From NCBI GenBank assembly GCA_025464345.1, contig JAODGP010000034.1:4405-19467 (forward strand): DNA of 15,063 nucleotides. The letters are read 5' to 3'. The DNA is from Methanosarcinales archaeon (GTDB taxonomy: Archaea > Halobacteriota > Syntropharchaeia > Alkanophagales > Methanospirareceae). Below are positions 8,330-14,825 of the stretch, piece by piece (the stretch's first letter is position 1; every line of letters starts with the position of its first letter). A model generated the notes under the pieces. The model searched no databases. It was not told where the DNA came from and saw only the letters and a program-made list of their open reading frames with translations. The position numbers and the translations under genes are program-made.

Positions 8330-8908
8330 TTACTCTTCTGCAAAAATATAGTTATAATAAAACCTTTTTGTAACCTGATACGCTATTAACGAGCCGACAC
8401 ACCCGGAACCAAAAGCACTGGCTATAAGAACAGGTGCCCATTTCGGCGGTATCCATATCCCGGTATGAACGCCGATAGCGAACCACGTTATCCCCAGGCA
8501 TACTGCATTCCCCGTACCACCGCCAATCACACCCCTGTATTTAGACTCAGACGTTGACGCCGCCGCCTCCACGATAATGCCCATTAAAACCAGAGCTATA
8601 ACACCGTAAATGCCGAACCAGGGAGGTGAAACAACCCCATACCAGGGATATATAAGCATACAAAAAGCCGCTATGAGCATAGAAGTTATAATCCCCGCAT
8701 ATCTCTTCCTTATAACATCATGTGCAAGAGCAACCCAGAATACGAATATGAACCCGCCTAAAAACGCCATTCCCGCTGCTGGTCCCGGTATTCCGAGAAA
8801 CGCAGTAATGCTTTTTATCGGGAGATAGGTGTTCAGCACAGCACTGGCGAGAGCAAACATGAATATCAGAGAGAGTTCATATGTCCTGAAATAAGATTCC
8901 ACCTTCAT
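8330..8908 (-). CDS. Multi-pass membrane protein, possibly transporter S-component-like
   Basis: A 192-residue, strongly hydrophobic protein with about six membrane helices (near 12-29, 44-64, 70-88, 97-118, 126-146 and 157-178). Small-residue and proline motifs such as FLGIPGPAAGMAFLGG and YPWYGVVSPPWFGIYG lie in or near the loops. Size, helix number and the early PGP-containing loop recall substrate-binding (S) components of ECF-type vitamin/metal transporters, but no family signature is decisive and no ECF ATPase or T subunit is nearby. I chose the ATG at 8908 over the one at 8923 because GGAGGGGAG lies just upstream of it and falls inside the longer reading. It follows the radical SAM gene by 31 bases on the same strand and is probably the last gene of that transcript. 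Function unknown. Confidence 0.8.
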   Translation of the reverse strand: MKVESYFRTYELSLIFMFALASAVLNTYLPIKSITAFLGIPGPAAGMAFLGGFIFVFWVALAHDVIRKRYAGIITSMLIAAFCMLIYPWYGVVSPPWFGIYGVIALVLMGIIVEAAASTSESKYRGVIGGGTGNAVCLGITWFAIGVHTGIWIPPKWAPVLIASAFGSGCVGSLIAYQVTKRFYYNYIFAEE

Positions 8909-8939
8909 TTCTCCCCTCCACATGGGCTGGCTTCATCTT

Positions 8940-9779
8940 TTACCATATACACTTATTACAGACGGGATGTACGTGCATCTTCCTGATGAACTCGGTTCTC
9001 GCCCTCAGAATGGTTTTAAATTCATCGTTTAGCGCATTTCCCAGTGAATCATTCACCAGGTAGCAGCATGGTGTTACTTCCCCATCACAGGAGACGAAGA
9101 TACTCCTCCTTACATAGACGCATGGCAATGAGTGCCTTTTCGGAAGGTAAATCCTGTACCGCTTCTCTTTACCCAGATTCCTCACCTCCCGGAATAGCTC
9201 TTCCTCCTCATCTCTCGTTATGTATTCTATACCCTCATCCACACCGTAAATATTGAACAGCCTGTGGAGAATCACCGCATCTACTCCTGATTCCATTGCA
9301 GTCTCAATGAGCTTAATAATTTCATCACAATTATCACGGTATACTGTGATGTCAAAATATGTTTTTGGTATCCTCAGGTTTCTACGCGCCCGCTCAGCCA
9401 GTAGCTTCTCCAGACCCGCCTGGAACCTGTCAAGAAAATTCACATGATATATACCAAAAGCGATGTCATTCACTCCCGCATCAAGTATATCCGCTACATG
9501 CTCTTCAACAAGTGTCCCATTGGTTGTGAGATTGGTTATCACACCCCGTGATTTCGCATATCGCAGCATCTCAAATAAACCCGGATGTAAAAGTGGCTCA
9601 CCCCAGCCGTGCAGCCCGACAAATCGGAAATTATATGTGTCAAGTATGTGCTTGAAATGCTCAAGAGAGAGATAGCCACTCTTCTCAAGATGCTTCCTCA
9701 TGCATATCTTACAGTTCAGGTTGCATTCCCTCGTTGGCTCGATCTGCAACGTCAGATAACTGAGCATTCGCCTGAGCAT
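8940..9779 (-). CDS. Radical SAM enzyme with SPASM-like C terminus
   Basis: A 279-residue radical SAM protein. The SAM-binding [4Fe-4S] site is C19-x3-C23-x2-C26 (ECNLNCKICMRKH). The GGEP-type motif is GWGEP (58-62), and TNLTTNGTL (82-90) matches a conserved strand. The C terminus has C220, C231, C238, C239, C274 and C277, with SCDGEVTPCCY resembling SPASM/twitch domains that bind auxiliary Fe-S clusters. SPASM enzymes include peptide maturases (PqqE, anaerobic sulfatase-maturing enzyme), so a peptide or cofactor substrate is plausible. The chain ends two residues after its last cysteine (CNKCIW), at the short end for SPASM. No good ribosome-binding site precedes the ATG at 9779; ATG at 9767 is an alternative. 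The gene lies between a 53-residue peptide gene (34 bases upstream) and a membrane protein gene, in one likely operon. The substrate is unknown. Confidence 0.88.
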   Translation of the reverse strand: MLRRMLSYLTLQIEPTRECNLNCKICMRKHLEKSGYLSLEHFKHILDTYNFRFVGLHGWGEPLLHPGLFEMLRYAKSRGVITNLTTNGTLVEEHVADILDAGVNDIAFGIYHVNFLDRFQAGLEKLLAERARRNLRIPKTYFDITVYRDNCDEIIKLIETAMESGVDAVILHRLFNIYGVDEGIEYITRDEEEELFREVRNLGKEKRYRIYLPKRHSLPCVYVRRSIFVSCDGEVTPCCYLVNDSLGNALNDEFKTILRARTEFIRKMHVHPVCNKCIW

Positions 9780-9812
9780 TTTTGGGAAAAAAGAGAGAAG
9801 GAGGAGTATCCT

Positions 9813-9974
9813 TTACTCCTTTACCTTCTCAGTATTTCGCCTTAGCGGGTGGAAGAAGTTCAGGGCGAAGATACCCCCGATGACAACAGAGCCTATAATC
9901 TGGCTCATCAATACCGCCTGAGCTGCAACCGCGCCACCCACTGTCGCCGCGCTTACGCTTATTGGTGCACACAT
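9813..9974 (-). CDS. 53-residue single-helix small protein
   Basis: A short open frame with good translation signals. ATG at 9974 is preceded by GGTGAT (9984-9989) at a spacing of nine bases, and an in-frame TAG just upstream limits extension (GTG at 9983 or 9990 are the only longer choices). The protein begins MCAPISVSAATVGG, has one hydrophobic, glycine- and alanine-rich segment (about 9-41), the turn NFFHPLRR (39-46), and a charged end (NTEKVKE). That is the shape of a one-pass membrane peptide with an N-terminal cysteine, or of a small precursor. It is the first gene behind a TATA box at about 10011-10021 and is followed after 34 bases by the radical SAM gene. I do not recognise the family. 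It could be a substrate of that enzyme or a small subunit of the membrane protein. Confidence 0.72.
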   Translation of the reverse strand: MCAPISVSAATVGGAVAAQAVLMSQIIGSVVIGGIFALNFFHPLRRNTEKVKE

Positions 9975-9983
9975 CTCTTTCAC

Positions 9984-10022
9984 ATCACCCACTTCTTATC
10001 TATATTTTTGATATATTTAAAA
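9984..10022 (-). promoter_or_regulatory. Promoter and Shine-Dalgarno of the small protein/radical SAM operon
   Basis: On the minus strand TTTAAATATAT (about 10011-10021) forms a TATA box. Transcription start would be near 9991, and GGTGAT (9984-9989) would then lie in the short leader before ATG 9974. Spacings are internally consistent. Confidence 0.5.
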
Positions 10023-10050
10023 CTTCCGGTTTTTCTTTTCCTCTTAATTA

Positions 10051-10062
10051 TGCATTAATGCA
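10051..10062. repeat. Perfect 12-base palindrome TGCATTAATGCA
   Basis: TGCATTAATGCA equals its own reverse complement. It lies about 30 bases upstream of the small-protein operon TATA box, in the region between that operon and the FmdE-like gene. The position would suit a dimeric activator or regulator. No second copy was noticed. Confidence 0.4.
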
Positions 10063-10156
10063 GAAAAAGTATAAGAAATATGCGAATACAAAGAGCGGGA
10101 AACGAAAAATAGAGGGGGAGATGAAAGGGAAACTGAGTAAATTCACTCGCCTTTCT

Positions 10157-11494
10157 TCACCCTCTCCTCGTTCTCACTACACGGATAACTGCACATGCTG
10201 CGGCTATGGCTCCAATCACTCCCGCTGCAGGTACTGACGGTGCCTTTCCCATGGGGCTCGCTGTCGCTGTTGATGCTGGCATGATACCGAGTTCGACCAG
10301 CGGATTTACTCCTGCACTCGTAAGCTTCTCTACCTCACTGTGGCTCTCCACTGTAAACGTTTTTAGTGTCGAAACGAAGGTTTCTGGTCTGTCTATGTAA
10401 TCCATCATAAATAGATCCATCTTCAGCCTCATGTACCACCACCGGTAGGTATCAAAAGCTTTGAGGTCTTTTCTGCTCACGCCGCCACACATCTGAAACG
10501 CCTTATCCCAGTCAAAAGCCACAACTATTCCCTCACCCTTCCCGGTTCTCATATCCTCTCGAATGATTATGTTGGCAACGTTCTTCGCCTCTTCTGGAAG
10601 CGCCTTCTTCTGCTCCGCGGTTAGCCATTTCACAAAGTAGCGTTTATGCCCCACGTTGGTCTCAAAGATTATTATCAGCGCATCATCCTTGCACCATGGT
10701 GGAATCGCTATAACCGTATATTCTCTTCTGGGATTTGGAGATGGGAGTTTCTCTTTCACGTATTCCGCTATCAGATAGCCACTCGTCAGTCCGGGACAGA
10801 TATGGTCATGGAGCTCAGCCACTTTGAGGAAATCATTCGGTAAGCCTTTCGCCCAGACATTACACAGCGTAATCAGGCTGAATTCGTTCCCACCAAACAC
10901 CTTCGCAACCATCTTCTCCTGCCATGCCTCTGGGTCGCTTAGCAGTTTATCCGCATCTATATTCTCTTTCTCAATCCGGGTGAATATCTCCGCATCCGTG
11001 AGCTTCATGAAATCGCTCAAAGCAGCTCCCCTCTCTGTCTTCTCTCTGTCCAGATAAGCTTTAAGAACCCCGTTATTGACCTGGAGATAAATGCAATCCT
11101 TACTATCTTTGTCGAAGAATGCGAACCAGAGTGGAGCATTGTAGGGTTTATGCACGTTTATTAAATTCGCTCTACCTCGTGAGGCACCACTGGTGAGCAT
11201 TACGCCGTCGAGCGCTTTTTCCGTAGTATACTCCCCTATCCTGGGCACATATCCCGCATCTGTCAGTGCCAGGATGTTTGAATCTCCTCTGCTAAAATTC
11301 AATTCCTTCATTGCCCTATCTGCCGCTCTGAACCCCACCAAATCCAGCACCGACAATTCATCTTCTCCAACAAAGTCAACCAGCGGCTCTAACTCCGGAT
11401 ACTCATCGACGATACTCCCCTCTGCCGAACACGTCACAGCGAATACACTCCACAAAAATATCACCGAAACCACAACAGCCACTTTCCTTTCCAT
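10157..11494 (-). CDS. Exported, C-terminally anchored FmdE-family protein
   Basis: A 445-residue protein. Residues 1-24 form a signal peptide (basic MERK, hydrophobic core, SAEG cleavage region). The central part has the FmdE signature H229-D-H231-I-C233-P-G (AELHDHICPGLTSGYLIAEYV) followed by C268 in PWCKDDALIIIFETN, which matches the CxxDA motif. The usual later GCTxGK cysteine motif is replaced by ETNVGHK. The C terminus has a Ser/Thr/Ala/Pro-rich linker (about 405-422), one hydrophobic helix (about 423-440) and the basic end RTRRG. FmdE proteins are named from molybdenum formylmethanofuran dehydrogenase operons and probably bind metal; this one would work outside the membrane. GGAGGTGAA lies nine bases before the ATG at 11494. 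It stands alone: glyS ends 140 bases upstream, and the next operon has its own promoter. Confidence 0.87.
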   Translation of the reverse strand: MERKVAVVVSVIFLWSVFAVTCSAEGSIVDEYPELEPLVDFVGEDELSVLDLVGFRAADRAMKELNFSRGDSNILALTDAGYVPRIGEYTTEKALDGVMLTSGASRGRANLINVHKPYNAPLWFAFFDKDSKDCIYLQVNNGVLKAYLDREKTERGAALSDFMKLTDAEIFTRIEKENIDADKLLSDPEAWQEKMVAKVFGGNEFSLITLCNVWAKGLPNDFLKVAELHDHICPGLTSGYLIAEYVKEKLPSPNPRREYTVIAIPPWCKDDALIIIFETNVGHKRYFVKWLTAEQKKALPEEAKNVANIIIREDMRTGKGEGIVVAFDWDKAFQMCGGVSRKDLKAFDTYRWWYMRLKMDLFMMDYIDRPETFVSTLKTFTVESHSEVEKLTSAGVNPLVELGIMPASTATASPMGKAPSVPAAGVIGAIAAACAVIRVVRTRRG

Positions 11495-11503
11495 TATTTA
11501 TTT

Positions 11504-11566
11504 TTCACCTCCTGCTGGTTTAATATCCAACCCCACAATCTAAATATCTTTTGCTATTTAAATATC
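11504..11566 (-). promoter_or_regulatory. Promoter and Shine-Dalgarno of the FmdE-like gene
   Basis: The minus-strand sequence GATATTTAAATAG (11554-11566) is a TATA-like box predicting a start near 11534. GGAGGTGAA (11504-11512) is a near-perfect ribosome-binding site in the resulting leader of about 40 bases. Confidence 0.55.
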
Positions 11567-11625
11567 TTTAACGTTACAAAGAGGGAGAAATAATCATTAT
11601 ATGTGTTATCATATCATGGCTTTAT

Positions 11626-11631
11626 AAAAAA
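11626..11631 (-). terminator. T6 tract downstream of glyS
   Basis: Four bases after the minus-strand glyS stop there is a run of six T residues, followed by TATAAAG. It may terminate the translation operon. The same AT-rich stretch could be read as a TATA box, so the call is tentative. The rest of 11567-11634 holds a weak inverted repeat (ATATG...CATAT) and nothing else I can support. Confidence 0.35.
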
Positions 11632-11634
11632 TAT

Positions 11635-13053
11635 TCATACCCCATGAAACCCGATACCAGCAAGAATCGCAGCGGGTAAATCCTCTATCCGTACTCTATC
11701 CTGTTCCATCGTGTCACGGCTCCTTATCGTGACTGTATCATCTTCCAGCGTCTGATAGTCAATGGTGACACAGTAAGGCGTGCCTATCTCATCCTGACGC
11801 CTGTATCTCCTGCCAATACTGCCTGATTCGTCATAGTCCACATATACCACCCTGCGTTTCAAGCTCTGAAATACCGATTTCGCCTTCTGCTTCAGCTCCT
11901 CACGGTTGAGCAACGGGAACACCGCCGCTTTTACCGGCGCGAGTGCGGGCGTCAAACGGAGTACCCTCCGTGTCTCCTTGCCCACATGCTCTTCCGTGAA
12001 CGCGCACTCCATTATTGCGTAGATTATACGATCTAACCCGTACGAGGGCTCTATCACGTGCGGTATTACCCCTGAAACGCCCATATCCTCTTTTGAGTAT
12101 GTTGCATGTGCTGCGAGGTCATAATCACCTCTATCTGCGATACCCACTATCTCCATCCACCCGTATCGTCTGCTCAGGAACTCAGCGTCCCAGCAATCGT
12201 GTGCGTAATGAGCCATCTCGTCCTTCCTGTGCTGCCTGAACCTCAACCGGTCGGATGGAATACCTGCCCGTTCCAGGAATTCCTTCACCCTCGCCATATG
12301 GTAGCCCAGATACTCATTTGCTATCGTACCTCTTCTGACAGCATCACCCACACTCGTCTCACATTCCTCACCATCCGCAGGATTTAGCCGTAACATTCTA
12401 TCCTTCACGGTATCGAACCCCGGATGCGAATCCTTCTCCTCAGGATCAACAAAGACCTCAACCTCAGCCATTGTGAATTCCCGCAGCCTGATGAGGCTCT
12501 GTCGCGGCGATATCTCATTACGATACGCCCTGCCCAGCTGCATGACACCAAAAGGCAATTTACCACGGTTGAACCTTAACAGCCGCTGGAAATTGACGAA
12601 CATACCCTGTGCCGTCTCCGGTCGGAGATAGCCTTCACCCCTCTTCGCTCCTTCCTCGCCCTTCGGCACTCCTATTCTGGTCTGGAACATGAGATTGAAC
12701 TCACCTGCCGCTTCCAGTTCACCGCCACATTCCGGGCACTTACCACCCGCAGTTATCCCGTCATCTACCCTGAATACAGCATTGCACTTGCTGCAGACCA
12801 CAGCGAGGTCTGAGAAGCAATTCAGATGCCCTGACGCTCTAAACACATCAACAGGTGCAATTGTCGGACTCTCTATCTCAAAGAACCCTTCAAGCGAATA
12901 GAATAACCGCCATTCCGACTCCAGCTGCCGCTTCAATCTCGCACCAAGTGGACCGTAATCATAGAAACCAGCTGTACCTCCGTATATCTCATAAGCCTGC
13001 CATAAAAACCCCCTCCTGCGTGCGAGTTCCTCTATATCGGCTCTCACTTCCAA
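11635..13053 (-). CDS. glyS: Glycyl-tRNA synthetase (class II, archaeal/eukaryotic alpha2 type)
   Basis: Attaches glycine to tRNA(Gly). The 472-residue chain shows class II motif 1 (YDYGPLGARLKRQLESEW, 31-48), a zinc pair set C87-x2-C90 and C106-x2-C109, the glycine-site block EGYLRPETAQGMFVNF (140-155), motif 2 (R175-AYRNEISPRQSLIRLREF, 175-193), motif 3 (EPSYGLDRIIYA, 335-346) and a C-terminal anticodon-binding domain (about 370-470). Many archaeal homologues are about 100 residues longer; here the insertions are short and the enzyme is compact. The start appears to be TTG at 13053: GAGGGT (13061-13066) is seven bases upstream and overlaps the end of the preceding gene, whose stop is four bases away. 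A GTG at 13047 is the alternative. It is the last gene of the translation operon. Confidence 0.95.
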   Translation of the reverse strand: MEVRADIEELARRRGFLWQAYEIYGGTAGFYDYGPLGARLKRQLESEWRLFYSLEGFFEIESPTIAPVDVFRASGHLNCFSDLAVVCSKCNAVFRVDDGITAGGKCPECGGELEAAGEFNLMFQTRIGVPKGEEGAKRGEGYLRPETAQGMFVNFQRLLRFNRGKLPFGVMQLGRAYRNEISPRQSLIRLREFTMAEVEVFVDPEEKDSHPGFDTVKDRMLRLNPADGEECETSVGDAVRRGTIANEYLGYHMARVKEFLERAGIPSDRLRFRQHRKDEMAHYAHDCWDAEFLSRRYGWMEIVGIADRGDYDLAAHATYSKEDMGVSGVIPHVIEPSYGLDRIIYAIMECAFTEEHVGKETRRVLRLTPALAPVKAAVFPLLNREELKQKAKSVFQSLKRRVVYVDYDESGSIGRRYRRQDEIGTPYCVTIDYQTLEDDTVTIRSRDTMEQDRVRIEDLPAAILAGIGFHGV

Positions 13054-13057
13054 TTCA

Positions 13058-13504
13058 CTAACCCTCTACTCGCGTCTCCTCCTTTATCTTCTCCCATTGC
13101 TTGCTACCTTTCCTGAGCTCCGCACTGCCGAGTAGTGCTAACTTTATCGCTTCTGCTATATGCTCACGCTGCTTATCTGTCATATATTCCATAGATTCCT
13201 TATAAGACCGCTCGAAATACTTCAGTCCATTCAAGAAATGCTCGTGCATCCCTTTGAACCGATCTGGCGCTTTCATGTATTCCGCTTCGTTCAGCGTGGT
13301 CTTCACCCGCTCGCAGCATCGCTTCATCTCCTTCTCATATTTGCTCTCGCTTATCTTCTCCCAGAAGAAGTCATGCATCGCACCTATACCATCTATTACC
13401 GCGGTTATATCCCCCAGCAGGTCTGAGCAGCTCATCAGATAGAACTTCTCATCCTCGCTCATATCATACCTGATCCTGCGCTGCCTGAATATTCCACCCA
13501 GCAT
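13058..13504 (-). CDS. Conserved-looking helical protein of unknown function
   Basis: A 148-residue, highly charged protein predicted by eye to be almost entirely alpha-helical, with no signal peptide, membrane segment or recognised motif. It has three cysteines, C26 and the adjacent C63-C64, and a methionine-, tyrosine- and glutamate-rich middle (for example FKGMHEHFLNGLKYFERSYKESMEYM). This suggests a four-helix bundle or a small RNA/protein-binding helical fold. The start at 13504 is well supported: TAAGGAGGGGGAGAG precedes the ATG, and the stop codon of the CBS gene forms part of that site. It lies 12 bases after the CBS gene and four bases before glyS, so it is almost certainly co-translated with both. 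I do not recognise the family. Confidence 0.82.
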   Translation of the reverse strand: MLGGIFRQRRIRYDMSEDEKFYLMSCSDLLGDITAVIDGIGAMHDFFWEKISESKYEKEMKRCCERVKTTLNEAEYMKAPDRFKGMHEHFLNGLKYFERSYKESMEYMTDKQREHIAEAIKLALLGSAELRKGSKQWEKIKEETRVEG

Positions 13505-13516
13505 CTCTCCCCCTCC

Positions 13517-14362
13517 TTATACAAGTACCTTCAGAAGATTCCTATCAAACAATAAACCCACCAGCTTACCACGAGCAGAGACAACCGGTAGCTGGTCAAA
13601 CTTATTCTCACTCATCACCCTCGCACATTCGCTAACCTGAGAATTACGTGTCGCTGTTACCGGATCTTTAACCATCACTTCCTTCACCAGCCTGTCCGGT
13701 AAACTTATCTTTGATATACTGTAATACAACTTCATTGTATCTCTCATACCCTCCCACGACCATTTATCCTCATCAGAGCCCAAGGAGAGATCGGAATTCA
13801 TCGTCCTGTCCTCTATCACCGCAGCATTTATCAGGTCGCGATCGGTTATGAGCCCCACCAGATCAAGCTCTGTGTTCAGTATTGGTGCTGCTTTTACTCC
13901 TGCAAGCTCCATTATACGACCAACAACCGGTAAAGGTGTCTCATCCCATACTGCGACTGTATCATCACCTATATAGTTACTTATCGGCTCCGTAATGTCC
14001 AGATCTGCTATCGCACGCACTATATCGGCAACGGAGATTATACCCACCAGCTTATCGCCCATCACAACGGGCAGACGGCGTATTTTATTTGAGAGCATGA
14101 GCTTCGCAGCTTCATTCATGCTCGCGTCAGGACCTATTGTGATGGGGTTCCTTGTCATCAGCAGTGCTATCTGCTCCTCATTCGGGTTCTTCAGCAGGTC
14201 CTGCCTCGTTACTATACCTACAACCCTGCCATCCTTCACCACAGGCGCACCCGAGATATACCTCGACCTGCAGATCGCCATCAGCTCATCTCTCGTACCC
14301 GGAACTGTCACATAAGCAACATCTTCTACCATTATGTCCCTTACTTTTATATCCTTCTTCAT
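13517..14362 (-). CDS. Four-CBS-domain protein
   Basis: A 281-residue protein made only of CBS repeats, in two Bateman modules. The units lie at about 6-60 (VRDIMVEDVAYVTVPG ... GRVVGIVTRQDLL), 68-123 (LMTRNPITIGPDAS ... DKLVGIISVADIV), 128-185 (ISNYIGDDTVAVWDETPLP ... LVGLITDRDLI) and 225-281 (VKEVMVKDPVTATRNS ... KLVGLLFDRNLL). CBS pairs usually bind adenine nucleotides or SAM and act as energy or metabolite sensors. No enzyme or channel domain is attached, so the regulated partner is unknown; gene context points to translation. An AGGAA sequence lies close to the ATG at 14362. The 67-base gap to the aIF5A gene contains an imperfect palindrome (GTTTAC-A-GTGAAC) of uncertain meaning. Confidence 0.92.
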   Translation of the reverse strand: MKKDIKVRDIMVEDVAYVTVPGTRDELMAICRSRYISGAPVVKDGRVVGIVTRQDLLKNPNEEQIALLMTRNPITIGPDASMNEAAKLMLSNKIRRLPVVMGDKLVGIISVADIVRAIADLDITEPISNYIGDDTVAVWDETPLPVVGRIMELAGVKAAPILNTELDLVGLITDRDLINAAVIEDRTMNSDLSLGSDEDKWSWEGMRDTMKLYYSISKISLPDRLVKEVMVKDPVTATRNSQVSECARVMSENKFDQLPVVSARGKLVGLLFDRNLLKVLV

Positions 14363-14429
14363 TTCCTATCGCTTCTGTTTACAGTGAACGGCGGCGATTT
14401 CACAATCTGAACTTTAGGGCTGTCATTCC

Positions 14430-14813
14430 TCACTTCATATCTATTTTGTATTTACCTTCATAATGCAGGAAAGGAATTTCCTTACCGGGCTCGAGTCGAT
14501 CTCTCAATCCCTCTGGTATACTTATCTCTATCGTTGAATAATCCTCCAGATCCATGACCTGCACCGTATCTTCCGCTATAGAAAGCACCTGCCCGTTTCT
14601 CCGCTCTATGATGGGCACATATATCTTCGCAGTAACCGGTTGAACTGCAGTCCTCTTCTGTGAATCAAACACACCTATCCCTTCTATCCGCGCTTTAGCC
14701 GCGCCATGCTTGCCCGGCTTTGACGTCGTTATGCTCACTATCGTGCATGGCTCATCATCTATCACCACGTATCGCCCCTCTTTCAAAGTCCGCACTTCCG
14801 TCTGCTCCTTCAT
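14430..14813 (-). CDS. Translation factor aIF5A (hypusine-containing)
   Basis: Archaeal counterpart of eIF5A/EF-P, which helps the ribosome form difficult peptide bonds. The 127-residue chain opens EVRTLKEGRYVVIDDEPC, has the hypusination loop SKPGKHGAAKAR with the modified lysine at K35 (from the ATG used here), and ends with the OB-fold domain (VMDLEDYSTIEISIPEGL...). I place the start at ATG 14813; an in-frame TTG at 14819 would add two residues, but the GGTGG-rich stretch just upstream (about 14820-14826) suits the ATG, and family members usually begin MKEQ-like. Twelve bases upstream ends a 28-codon frame for a basic peptide, probably on the same transcript. Deoxyhypusine synthase is not in the window. 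Confidence 0.95.
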   Translation of the reverse strand: MKEQTEVRTLKEGRYVVIDDEPCTIVSITTSKPGKHGAAKARIEGIGVFDSQKRTAVQPVTAKIYVPIIERRNGQVLSIAEDTVQVMDLEDYSTIEISIPEGLRDRLEPGKEIPFLHYEGKYKIDMK

Positions 14814-14825
14814 TCCCAACCACCA

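Noticed and set aside
8142..8344. Protein-like stretches such as REVARAVKRQV and VETVRNALTRHGIARK in a third plus frame
   Set aside because: Broken by stop codons, without a start or ribosome-binding site, and too short to assign to a gene; kept only as a note on the nmd3 3' end.
8050..8373. Plus-strand 107-codon frame over the nmd3 end and the following gap
   Set aside because: Most of it overlaps nmd3 and the membrane protein gene in other frames; no supported start and no recognisable domain.
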